DNA from: JANXSF01 sp043755435
GTDB taxonomy: Bacteria > Acidobacteriota > Terriglobia > Bryobacterales > Bryobacteraceae
Assembly (NCBI GenBank): GCA_043755435.1
Contig: JAYUSZ010000406.1
Location: 1 to 19,814 of the forward strand
Direction: 5' to 3'
Length of the DNA: 19,814 bases
The notes under the pieces are model-generated. The model saw only the letters and a list, made by a program, of their open reading frames with translations, ran no database searches and had not been told where the DNA came from. The position numbers and the translations under genes were made by a program. This document shows, piece by piece, positions 10,760-16,720 of the stretch (the first letter of the stretch is position 1; the number at the start of each line of letters is the position of its first letter).

Positions 10760-10933
10760 TTATCTCAAACGAAGTTTGATTTCCTTCGTTTTCTTAGCTG
10801 GTTTCTTATCTGTTTTCTTGGGAGCTTGTACTCCGCATCCTGGAGGGCAGTTCGGAGAAGAGTACTCTTCATCGCCAGCGTAACAGAACATTGCTCCCAA
10901 AGAGAGCGTCGCGATCAAAGCAAATTTAGTCAT
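10760..10933 (-). CDS. Small exported Lys-rich peptide, 57 aa
   Basis: The start at 10933 is supported by a good ribosome-binding site (AAGGA, 10941-10945 on the minus strand) 7 nt upstream. An in-frame start 25 codons earlier adds a non-signal stretch and is rejected. The product begins with a compact signal peptide (MTKFALIATLSLGAMFCYAG). The predicted mature part is about 38 residues: acidic EEYSSP, then CPPGCG, then a strongly basic tail rich in KK, KP and KT with several spaced lysines. The CPPGC pair could form a disulfide. No family is recognised. The downstream membrane-protein gene starts 9 nt after its stop, so they likely form an operon. Composition resembles small secreted cationic peptides, but no function is claimed. 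Confidence 0.6.
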   Translation of the reverse strand: MTKFALIATLSLGAMFCYAGDEEYSSPNCPPGCGVQAPKKTDKKPAKKTKEIKLRLR

Positions 10934-10940
10934 AATGGTT

Positions 10941-10945
10941 TCCTT
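10941..10945 (-). promoter_or_regulatory. Ribosome-binding site of the small peptide gene
   Basis: AAGGA on the minus strand lies 7 nt before the ATG at 10933. It is one of the few clear Shine-Dalgarno sequences in the window and fixes the start of the 57-residue peptide. Confidence 0.6.
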
Positions 10946-11056
10946 TATTGAGCACATATTGCACTCGAATAAAAGTGTATCCCTATTGGGAAAGTACTGG
11001 AGTTCCATTACTTCTTAGGCATGGTACTTACTAAGCAAATGGTAATAGAAAGGGTG

Positions 11057-11133
11057 TGGTAGGAACGGGCAGATTCGAACTGCCGACCTGTCGCTTAGGA
11101 GGCGACCGCTCTATCCATCTGAGCTACGTCCCC
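11057..11133 (-). tRNA. tRNA-Arg (anticodon CCT)
   Basis: Read on the minus strand, this is a full cloverleaf of 77 nt including an encoded CCA. The acceptor arm is GGGGACG paired with CGTTCCT, with two G-U pairs. The D-stem is GCTC/GAGC, and the anticodon stem is GTCGC/GCGAC around the loop CTCCTAA (anticodon CCT, reading AGG). The T-arm is GGCAG-TTCGAAT-CTGCC, the discriminator is A, and CCA follows at 11057-11059. It sits alone between an AraC-type gene (plus) and the small peptide gene (minus). No integrase lies beside it and its 3' end is intact. Confidence 0.96.
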
Positions 11134-11142
11134 ACACGATTC

Positions 11143-11148
11143 ATTTTA
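11143..11148 (-). promoter_or_regulatory. Possible -10 box for tRNA-Arg
   Basis: TAAAAT on the minus strand ends 9 nt before the mature 5' end of the tRNA, as expected for a tRNA promoter. No convincing -35 box is seen at 16-18 bp. Confidence 0.3.
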
Positions 11149-11183
11149 CCTCGACTTGGACTTGAAGGCATTTGGCTTTTATT

Positions 11184-11945
11184 ATGGGTTTGATGACTTT
11201 GAACTATTTTGAAGTTGCGCCGGCTACTGATCTTGCCCATGCGGTGGAGCGCTACTGGTTCATAGACAGTCCAGGAGATGCGGTGCAGCGGGTGTTTCCT
11301 GACGGGCATGCTGAACTAGCAATTCATTTGGGCGATGGTGTTGAAGGGCAATCGAAGTGTTTGTTGATTGGCCAGATGACGCGGTGGGTGGATGTGGTAC
11401 CGGCAGGGAACCTGCGAGTGTTCGGCGTACGGCTGAAACCAGAGGCGGCCATGGCCGTTGCACCTGTGCAAGAACAGATCATCGATCTAAGCGCAGAATG
11501 GAAAGGAACATCGTCCTGGCGAGAACAGTTGGGTAATGCGCGTTCTATCGCGTCCATGATGGAATTCGCGAATAGCTTCTTGCGTCCGAAGCTGCAGGAG
11601 TGGGAGCCCGATCAACGCGTCACTGCTGCGGTGAAGTTCCTCAGCAAGGGGTCTTACAGCATTGACCAAACTGGGGAGCACGTTGCGTTAAGTCGTCGGC
11701 AGTTAGAACGTCTGTTCCTAAAAAATACAGGAACGGAACCGAAAACATTTGCTCGCATTGCGCGTTTTCAAAGGGCACTACAATTGGAGCGAACCTGTCC
11801 TGCATGGACTTGGACGCGTATTGCCCAGGAGTGCGGCTATTATGATCAAGCCCATCTGATTGCCGAGTTCCGCCAATTCACGGGCGCGGTGCCGAGCATG
11901 CGCCCGGAATCCTCCTTGGGTTCCCAATTAGCGGCACGGCAATGA
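11184..11945 (+). CDS. AraC-family transcriptional regulator
   Basis: A 253-residue cytoplasmic DNA-binding regulator. The C-terminal half carries the two helix-turn-helix motifs of the AraC/XylS family: VALSRRQLERLFLKNTGTEPKTFARIARFQRAL for the first, and IAQECGYYDQAHLIAEFRQFTGAVP for the second, which is close to the family signature. The N-terminal 150 residues (ERYWFIDSP, FPDGHAELAIHLGD, FGVRLKPEAA) match the sensory domain found in many AraC proteins of the DUF6597 type, with an unknown ligand. A TTG at 11172 and an ATG at 11193 are alternative starts. 11184 is taken as the first ATG, although AAGG at 11165-11168 is not ideally spaced for any of them. Its stop overlaps an in-frame upstream start of the next gene (ATGA at 11942), and the two may be expressed together. 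Confidence 0.85.
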   Translation: MGLMTLNYFEVAPATDLAHAVERYWFIDSPGDAVQRVFPDGHAELAIHLGDGVEGQSKCLLIGQMTRWVDVVPAGNLRVFGVRLKPEAAMAVAPVQEQIIDLSAEWKGTSSWREQLGNARSIASMMEFANSFLRPKLQEWEPDQRVTAAVKFLSKGSYSIDQTGEHVALSRRQLERLFLKNTGTEPKTFARIARFQRALQLERTCPAWTWTRIAQECGYYDQAHLIAEFRQFTGAVPSMRPESSLGSQLAARQ

Positions 11946-11982
11946 TGGCGCATTTTTCCAATTCACGAAACTGGAAAACAGA

Positions 11983-11988
11983 TATTCT
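11983..11988 (+). promoter_or_regulatory. Possible -10 box before the DUF6265-like gene
   Basis: TATTCT lies 7 nt before the ATG at 11996, a spacing that would give a leaderless transcript. No good -35 box is seen. Confidence 0.25.
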
Positions 11989-11995
11989 GATTGTC

Positions 11996-12448
11996 ATGCG
12001 ACATCTTTTTACCTTATTTCTGCTCAGCGGAACTTGTTGGGCTCAGGAAGTTTCCTTACTTTCGTTCCTCACCGGCTGTTGGGCAATGAGTGATGGCCCG
12101 ATGATAGTTGAAGAAGAATGGGGAAAGCCTGCGTCTGATGGTATGTTGGGCTTTAGCCGGACCTTGAAAACTGGCAAAACGGTTTTCAGCGAATTCATGC
12201 GAATCGAAAAACGTGGGGAGCAATTGATCTATACACCACGCATCGGGACTAAGCAGGGGCCGGTGGAGTTCAAGATGATCCGCCAAACGGCCACGGAAGT
12301 TGTCTTTGAAAATCTGGCGCACGATTTTCCGCAGAGGATTTTGTATCGTAGGGTTGAGGGTGGGCTGGCGGCGAGGATCGAGGGCAAGCAGAACGGAAAG
12401 GAGAAAGGAATGGACTTTCCCTATCGCCGTGTGGGTTGCGAAAAGTAA
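11996..12448 (+). CDS. Exported DUF6265-like protein
   Basis: 150 residues with a Sec signal (MRHLFTLFLLSGTCWAQ), which is why 11996 is preferred to the in-frame ATG at 11942. The mature part follows the DUF6265 pattern: LLSFLTGCW at the start, IVEEEWGKP, GMLGFSRTLKTGKTVFSEF, the core FENLAHDFPQRILYRR, and a final DFPYRRV. The family is a lipocalin-like beta-barrel of unknown function, usually periplasmic, and the fold suggests binding of a small hydrophobic ligand. The gene lies directly after the AraC regulator on the same strand. If 11942 were used, the start would overlap that gene's stop (ATGA). A possible -10 box at 11983 could instead give it its own transcript. Confidence 0.8.
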   Translation: MRHLFTLFLLSGTCWAQEVSLLSFLTGCWAMSDGPMIVEEEWGKPASDGMLGFSRTLKTGKTVFSEFMRIEKRGEQLIYTPRIGTKQGPVEFKMIRQTATEVVFENLAHDFPQRILYRRVEGGLAARIEGKQNGKEKGMDFPYRRVGCEK

Positions 12449-12493
12449 GCACAATGCAACTGCCGCCTAGCGGTCTAGCCTGACTTTCAGTCT

Positions 12494-12523
12494 TACTTGC
12501 TTGACTCCCCAGTCAAGCAAGTA
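12494..12523. terminator. Strong 13-bp perfect hairpin, possible terminator
   Basis: TACTTGCTTGACT (12494-12506) and its exact reverse complement (12511-12523) enclose the loop CCCC. The stem is perfect, which is unlikely by chance. Neither side is followed by a T-run, so it is not a classical intrinsic terminator. It lies between the stop of the DUF6265-like gene (12448) and the cytochrome start (12597), where it could stop readthrough, stabilise an mRNA end, or be a mobile-element remnant. Confidence 0.5.
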
Positions 12524-12596
12524 CACAGATTTCCCTGGCCCGGATTTCAATAGCTTCCACATCCCCCTCATTGCCGTTGTAACATTGGCAGACCGC

Positions 12597-14846
12597 ATGC
12601 GTATTCTGTCTTGCCTTTTCTTTCTAATAACTCTTAACTCCTGCTCCAAACAGCAGCCTGCTCCGTTGCAAGCTTCTGGAAGCGTCCACTCCAAAGTTTG
12701 CGCCAGTTGCCATTCCGCCCAGGCCAAAACCTATCAAGCCACTGGCATGGGCCGCTCCTTTTCTAGTGCCACGCTGGAACAAATGCCCAGCAAACTGGAC
12801 AAGCCCGCCGCGTTCTACCACAAACCCTCCGATCGCTACTACCAGATCACCCACCGCGAAGGCCGCTTCTTCATGCGCCGCCATCAACTGACGCCAGACG
12901 GTCGCGAAGAAAATGTAGTTGAAGCGGAGATCCATTACGTAGTCGGCTCCGGCAACCACTCCCGCACATACCTAAGCCGCACCTCTGATAATCACCTGCT
13001 GCAGCTTCCCGTCAGTTGGTATTCCGAAAATGGCGGCACACTTGCCATGAGCCCCGGCTACGATACGCCAAATCATCAGGACTTTCGCCGCAAGGTTGCC
13101 TTCAACTGTATGTCCTGCCACAATGGCTATCCTCAACTGGCCGCAGGAAAAGATTTGCCCGGCAACGAACCCATCTATCCAACAAACATGCCGCAAGGCA
13201 TCGATTGCCAGCGCTGCCACGGCAATGGCCTGGCCCATTTGGAGGCTCTGAAAAAAGGCCTGCCGGTTGCCGAAGTGAAACGTGCCATCGTCAATCCAGC
13301 GCGCCTCAGTAGCGAGCGCCAAATGGAAGTGTGCATGCAATGCCATTTAGAAACCACCAGCTTTGAATTGCCCGGGGCCATTCAACGTTACGATCGCGGC
13401 GTCTTTTCCTACCAGCCAGGTGAAGCGCTTGCCGATCATCAACTCCATTTCGATCACGCCCCCGGCACTGGTCATGACGGCAAATTCGAAATTGCTTCCG
13501 CCGCGTACCGGCTCCGTCAAGCGGCGTGCTTTTTGAAGAGCAGCGGCAAACTGAGTTGCACCACTTGTCACAATCCCCACAACATTCCACTTGGAGAAGC
13601 CGCCCAGACGCACTATACCGAAGTGTGCCGGTCCTGCCATGCAACAGCATTAGCAACTTCCAAACACAAACCGCAAGCCAATTGCATAAGTTGCCACATG
13701 CCCAAGCGCCGCACAGATGACGTGATCCATGTCGCAGTAACCGATCACAAGATCCAACGCAAGTTGCCGGGCGACTTGCTGGCCGCCAAGACCGAGAGGC
13801 ACGAATCCGAAGCACAAGCCTATCGCGGCGAAGTGAAGTTGTACTATCCCCCTACGCTAACTTCTACTGCTGACAATGATCTATATGTTGCCCTTGCGCA
13901 GGTGGCTCAAAAGAGTAACCTCGCAAAAGGGGTCACCCTATTGGAGGCCGCACTTCGCACCCACCGCCCGCAAACATCCCACTTCCAAGTGGATCTCGCC
14001 GCGGCCTATTCGCAGCAAGGTGACCTTCAAAAGGCCATTGCCAAGTATCAGGAAGTCTTGCAGCGCGAGCCTCAATCACTGAAGGCCCAACGCGGCCTTG
14101 GCTCGGCTCTGCTACGCACTGGAGACGCAACCCAAGCAGCAACAATTCTGGAACAGGTGCGCACGCAAGATCCGCGCGACACTGCAACGCTCCACGAACT
14201 TGGCCGCGCCTACTATCAGTCTGGAAAGCGCGCGGAAGCCACTACTCTGCTTCAATCAGCTTTGGCAGTTGATCCCGCTCTGCCGGAAGTCTACGATTCT
14301 CTAGCCAACATGTTGGCCGAATCCGGCAACTCCAGTGAGGCGGCCAAGGCATATCGTGAGGCCATCCGCCATCAGCCCGATTTCGCACTGGCACATTCCA
14401 ATCTGGCGAACCTACTACTGCTGCAAGGCGACTTGACCGAAGCGGATCGGCTCTTCAAAAAGTCAGTCACATTAGACTCTGAAAATCCCCGCACGCGGCT
14501 AGCCTACGCTATCGCATTGGCCAGAACCAGCCGCTTCCCGGAATCAGAGGAGCAGATCAAGCAAGCCATTCGAATTCAACCGCAGTTTGCCGAAGCTCTT
14601 GAGATGCAAGGCAGCTTACTCGCACGCCGCGGCCAGTGGCTCCCAGCGGCGCAGAGTTACCGGCAGGCTCTCAAAGCCCAGCCCCGCTTCGGCCGCGCCT
14701 TGTTAGGTCTTGGAACCGCGCTTGCAGCGACTGGAGATCTGGTTGGAGCGAAATCGAATCTCTCTCAGGCGGCGGTGGATGCCGATGCCACCATCCGTCA
14801 GGAAGCCACCGAGTTGCTCCGCGAAATCGAAGCCCCGCGCCGTTAG
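12597..14846 (+). CDS. Multiheme c-type cytochrome lipoprotein with TPR domain
   Basis: 749 residues. The start at 12597 gives a lipoprotein signal (MRILSCLFFLITLNSC) with a likely lipidated Cys16; an upstream in-frame start at 12501 lies within the hairpin and is rejected. Seven CxxCH heme-binding motifs lie at residues 35-39, 171-175, 204-208, 246-250, 321-325, 344-348 and 363-367, followed by CHMPKRRTDDVIH, a pattern typical of cytochrome c554-like multiheme proteins of Acidobacteriota and Planctomycetota. From about residue 440 the rest is tetratricopeptide repeats, about seven or eight units (for example GDLQKAIAKYQEVLQREPQS). Such proteins probably carry electrons in the periplasm, with the TPRs docking a partner. 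Redox partner and substrate are unknown, and no catalytic-heme motif such as CxxCK is seen. No heme-assembly genes are in the window. Confidence 0.88.
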   Translation: MRILSCLFFLITLNSCSKQQPAPLQASGSVHSKVCASCHSAQAKTYQATGMGRSFSSATLEQMPSKLDKPAAFYHKPSDRYYQITHREGRFFMRRHQLTPDGREENVVEAEIHYVVGSGNHSRTYLSRTSDNHLLQLPVSWYSENGGTLAMSPGYDTPNHQDFRRKVAFNCMSCHNGYPQLAAGKDLPGNEPIYPTNMPQGIDCQRCHGNGLAHLEALKKGLPVAEVKRAIVNPARLSSERQMEVCMQCHLETTSFELPGAIQRYDRGVFSYQPGEALADHQLHFDHAPGTGHDGKFEIASAAYRLRQAACFLKSSGKLSCTTCHNPHNIPLGEAAQTHYTEVCRSCHATALATSKHKPQANCISCHMPKRRTDDVIHVAVTDHKIQRKLPGDLLAAKTERHESEAQAYRGEVKLYYPPTLTSTADNDLYVALAQVAQKSNLAKGVTLLEAALRTHRPQTSHFQVDLAAAYSQQGDLQKAIAKYQEVLQREPQSLKAQRGLGSALLRTGDATQAATILEQVRTQDPRDTATLHELGRAYYQSGKRAEATTLLQSALAVDPALPEVYDSLANMLAESGNSSEAAKAYREAIRHQPDFALAHSNLANLLLLQGDLTEADRLFKKSVTLDSENPRTRLAYAIALARTSRFPESEEQIKQAIRIQPQFAEALEMQGSLLARRGQWLPAAQSYRQALKAQPRFGRALLGLGTALAATGDLVGAKSNLSQAAVDADATIRQEATELLREIEAPRR

Positions 14847-14874
14847 GAGATCCGGGAGATCTGGAGATCCGGGA
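14846..14874 (+). repeat. 12-bp direct repeat pair
   Basis: GGAGATCCGGGA occurs at 14846-14857 and again at 14863-14874, with 5 bp between, directly after the cytochrome stop (the first copy shares its last base). The interval 14847-15151 otherwise contains no gene I can support. Confidence 0.6.
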
Positions 14875-15026
14875 CGGTGGTGACTAACTCCAAGCCTCTT
14901 TATGCATCCTAAGGGCACGCGGAGATGTCAAGTTCGCGAAACTCCGGGACGGGGTGCAATTCGTTGGGCATCTTCCGTAAGTTTGGACTCACCGGAATTG
15001 AAGCCCTGTCCCAGATTTCGTACACC

Positions 15027-15047
15027 CTAGCCCCTAGCCTCTAGCCG
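15027..15047 (+). repeat. Three tandem CTAGCC heptamers
   Basis: CTAGCCC, CTAGCCT and CTAGCCG follow one another in the intergenic stretch before the vapBC-type operon. This is a short simple repeat with no visible role. Confidence 0.5.
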
Positions 15048-15132
15048 TGCCACAAGTGTAAATGAGTCGATCTTTCTGCCGTCTCCATCTGCCGTTCTTG
15101 GGTTTAGTTAGTGCTTCTGCGTGCACTCGTTA

Positions 15133-15171
15133 ACTGTGATACTGTGATGGTATGCGCAATATCACAGTATC
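15133..15171. promoter_or_regulatory. Operator/promoter of the vapBC-type operon
   Basis: Two tandem copies of ACTGTGAT (15133-15140, 15141-15148) precede the antitoxin start. The unit GATACTGTGAT (15138-15148) is repeated in inverted form as ATCACAGTATC (15161-15171), a perfect 11-bp arm with a 12-bp spacer that holds the ATG at 15152. GATACT at 15138-15143 also serves as a -10-like box 8 nt before the ATG. Ribbon-helix-helix antitoxins typically bind such palindromes to repress their own operon, and binding here would cover both promoter and start codon. The structure is seen; the binding is inferred. Confidence 0.6.
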
Positions 15172-15382
15172 GGTTGACGACGAAACTTACAAACGAGCCC
15201 GCGTCGCTGCCGCTGAGCGTGATACTTCCGTCTCCGCGCTGGTCAAAAACTATCTCGATCAACTAGCTTCATATGAGACTGAATCCGAGCGCTTAAAGCG
15301 CAAGGAGCGCGAAATACGAAGCCAGATTTCAGCATTCACCGCTTCTGACAAACTTTCTCGTGATGAACTACACAGTCAGTAA
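15152..15382 (+). CDS. Ribbon-helix-helix antitoxin (VapB-type)
   Basis: 76 residues. The N-terminal half has the ribbon-helix-helix pattern, a beta-strand (RNITVSVDDETYKRARVAAA) then a helix (TSVSALVKNYLDQLA). The C-terminal half is charged and helical (ESERLKRKEREIRSQISAF) and would wrap around and inhibit the toxin. It would act as the DNA-binding antitoxin of the following PIN-domain toxin, which starts 5 nt after its stop. The start codon lies between the arms of a near-perfect operator, consistent with autoregulation by the toxin-antitoxin complex. No Shine-Dalgarno sequence is seen. Family assignment is by pattern; alternatives among CopG-like antitoxins are possible. Confidence 0.85.
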   Translation: MRNITVSVDDETYKRARVAAAERDTSVSALVKNYLDQLASYETESERLKRKEREIRSQISAFTASDKLSRDELHSQ

Positions 15383-15387
15383 CGTTG

Positions 15388-15798
15388 ATGCCCCACTTTC
15401 TCGACACCAACATACTGCTCTATTCCATTAGTCAAAATCCGGCCGAGTCCAATAAGCGAGATCAAACAATTGAGTTGCTTGCCAATGATTCGGCTGCGTT
15501 GTCAATTCAAGTTTTGCAGGAATTCTATGTACAAGCAACCCGCCGTAGCCGCCCTGACCCTATTCCACATGAGTTAGCTGTCGGCCTCATCGAGGCTTGG
15601 ACTCGATTCCGCATCCAAGACATGACCCTGTTGGTCCTGAATGACGCCTTGCGAATTCGTAAGACGTTTGGGTTTTCATTTTGGGACAGTGCAATTATTG
15701 CCGCCGCATTTGCTACAGGGTGCGACCGCATCTACACCGAAGATCTGAATCATGGCCAAGTAGTGGAGAGTATCACGATCATCAACCCGTTTTATTGA
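15388..15798 (+). CDS. PIN-domain ribonuclease toxin (VapC-type)
   Basis: 136 residues of the PIN nuclease fold, predicted to cut RNA (often tRNA in characterised VapC proteins) unless bound by the antitoxin. The acidic active site is complete: Asp6 (FLDTNILLYS), Glu45 (QVLQEFYVQATRR), Asp100 (FSFWDSAIIAAA) and Asp119 (RIYTEDLNHG). The ATG at 15388 is used rather than an upstream TTG at 15385. It follows the antitoxin by 5 nt in one operon. All residues needed for activity are present, so the pair looks functional. Its specific RNA target cannot be read from sequence. Confidence 0.9.
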   Translation: MPHFLDTNILLYSISQNPAESNKRDQTIELLANDSAALSIQVLQEFYVQATRRSRPDPIPHELAVGLIEAWTRFRIQDMTLLVLNDALRIRKTFGFSFWDSAIIAAAFATGCDRIYTEDLNHGQVVESITIINPFY

Positions 15799-15931
15799 GG
15801 CGTGCAAGACTTTTTGGCTCTCCATATTGGATATGTTCAGAACCTTCGCGGCAAAAATCCCCCCTTGCTCGAACCGAGTCAAGTCCTTCCGCGACCGGCG
15901 CCTGAAAGCCAAACGGACATTTACATCCAGG

Positions 15932-16026
15932 CTGGGCGGCCAGACAGGATTCGAACTTCCGAAGTTCACCTCCGAATAACGTTTTCAAAGTCTATTCGGT
16001 TGATCGAACTACCAAGGCGACGCATC
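15932..16026 (-). pseudogene. Degenerate tRNA-like element
   Basis: On the minus strand the 3' part reads like a tRNA end: the T-loop TTCGAAT followed by CCTGTCTGGCCGCCCA. Upstream lie a D-arm-like GGTAGTTCGATC...GAAT and ACTTTGAAAACG, resembling an anticodon loop. The stems do not close: the T-stem 5' side and the anticodon stem are mispaired. Instead two other hairpins form, CCGAATA/TATTCGG and GAACTT/AAGTTC. It is probably a decayed tRNA or a tRNA-derived attachment remnant. It lies in the 295-bp gap between the two toxin-antitoxin pairs, which otherwise holds no supportable gene. Confidence 0.4.
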
Positions 16027-16080
16027 CTGAGGTACGGTGACAAGTCTGAGCAATACAGTCGAGGCGTTGATTGGCTGGTC

Positions 16081-16086
16081 TATACT
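16081..16086 (+). promoter_or_regulatory. Predicted -10 box of the hicBA-type operon
   Basis: TATACT matches the -10 consensus at five of six positions and ends 7 nt before the ATG at 16094. The sequence ATACTGTG at this place also occurs at the same place in the vapB-type promoter. No clear -35 box is seen. Confidence 0.4.
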
Positions 16087-16093
16087 GTGGGGT

Positions 16094-16315
16094 ATGGACG
16101 AGATTCTCATCGTAGTCGAAAGATGTCCTGATTCGGGGCAGCTTATCGCGTCTTGGGACGCACCCGGTGGCGGCGGCATTTCGACTCAGGCAGTCGACTT
16201 GCGTGGCCTCCAGGGGCAGGTCGATGACGCCGTTCGGTGCCATTTTGAACCAGGTTTCATGCCGAAGTCGATCCGCTATCATTTCGTGTCCGATCCAGTT
16301 CTCGCTACCACATGA
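16094..16315 (+). CDS. HicB-like minimal antitoxin
   Basis: 73 residues. The start at 16094 is preferred to an in-frame ATG 19 codons upstream because it starts with the family's first strand (MDEILIVVERCPDSGQLIAS) and has the -10 box just before it. The body follows the short HicB fold: a strand pair, then LRGLQGQVDDAVRCHF and a final IRYHFVSDPVLA. Small genes like this, next to hicA, are often mislabelled 2-oxoisovalerate dehydrogenase. It has no C-terminal DNA-binding domain, unlike long HicB proteins, so repression of the operon would need another factor. Its stop overlaps the hicA start (ATGA), so the two are translationally coupled, in the antitoxin-first order. Confidence 0.75.
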   Translation: MDEILIVVERCPDSGQLIASWDAPGGGGISTQAVDLRGLQGQVDDAVRCHFEPGFMPKSIRYHFVSDPVLATT

Positions 16316-16545
16316 AACTTCCCCGTGACATTTCAGGCGAGTCACTCTGTCGCGCCCTGACTCGATTGGGATATGTTCGGATGGGTCAGACAGGTTCGCA
16401 TGTGAAGTTGAAAAGTGGTAGTCGAACTGTCACGGTTCCCGCCCACGGGTCGATCGCACCAGGGACGCTAGCCAACATCCTTCGCCAAGCGAACGTTGAC
16501 CTTAAGGAGTTGTTTCCTCATCCGGTGCTGAGGGGTTTGGAGTAG
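16312..16545 (+). CDS. hicA: HicA-type mRNA interferase toxin
   Basis: 77 residues with the double-stranded-RNA-binding-like HicA fold: KLPRDISGESLCRALTRLGYVR, then MGQTGSHVKLKSG with the conserved His30, then VTVPAHGSIAPGTLANILRQANVDLKEL. HicA toxins block translation by cleaving mRNA and are neutralised by HicB. The ATG lies inside the antitoxin stop (ATGA), so toxin synthesis is coupled to antitoxin translation. All key residues appear present. The product is a typical length for the family. Confidence 0.87.
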   Translation: MKLPRDISGESLCRALTRLGYVRMGQTGSHVKLKSGSRTVTVPAHGSIAPGTLANILRQANVDLKELFPHPVLRGLE

Positions 16546-16581
16546 CATCTGATTTCATCAAGCGATCAATCCCTTGAATTT

Positions 16582-16606
16582 TGGCTCCCCATCCTGGATT
16601 CGAACC
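16582..16606 (-). repeat. 3' fragment of a tRNA-Asn gene (attachment-site-like)
   Basis: Read on the minus strand, 25 nt match the T-loop, T-stem 3' side, acceptor 3' side, G discriminator and CCA of a bacterial tRNA-Asn (GGTTCGAATCC then GGGGAGCCA). No matching 5' half follows upstream, where the sequence is unrelated. Such tRNA 3' ends are usual scars of integration at tRNA genes. A weaker look-alike is at 15815-15844. No integrase gene is in view. Confidence 0.55.
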
Positions 16607-16720
16607 GGCTTAATATTGGGAAATCTGTCAGATTGGCTGATAAGTCGTCATATGTAAAAATATCCTAGAAGTTCTACTCCGACCCCGATTCTCCCAATCC
16701 CTCTCCTCCCATCACCAGAG

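Noticed and set aside
11057..11133. tRNA-Arg as an island integration site
   Set aside because: No repeat of its 3' end and no integrase gene was found in the window.
12972..13815. Several minus-strand frames inside the cytochrome gene
   Set aside because: They are antisense to heme motifs and arise from codon bias.
15802..16131. 109-codon plus-strand frame between the toxin-antitoxin pairs
   Set aside because: It runs through the tRNA-like element and overlaps the hicB-type start in another frame; composition is not protein-like.
16094..16315. 2-oxoisovalerate dehydrogenase subunit, a common label for such genes
   Set aside because: At 73 residues it is far too short; the pattern and the hicA neighbour indicate a HicB-type antitoxin.
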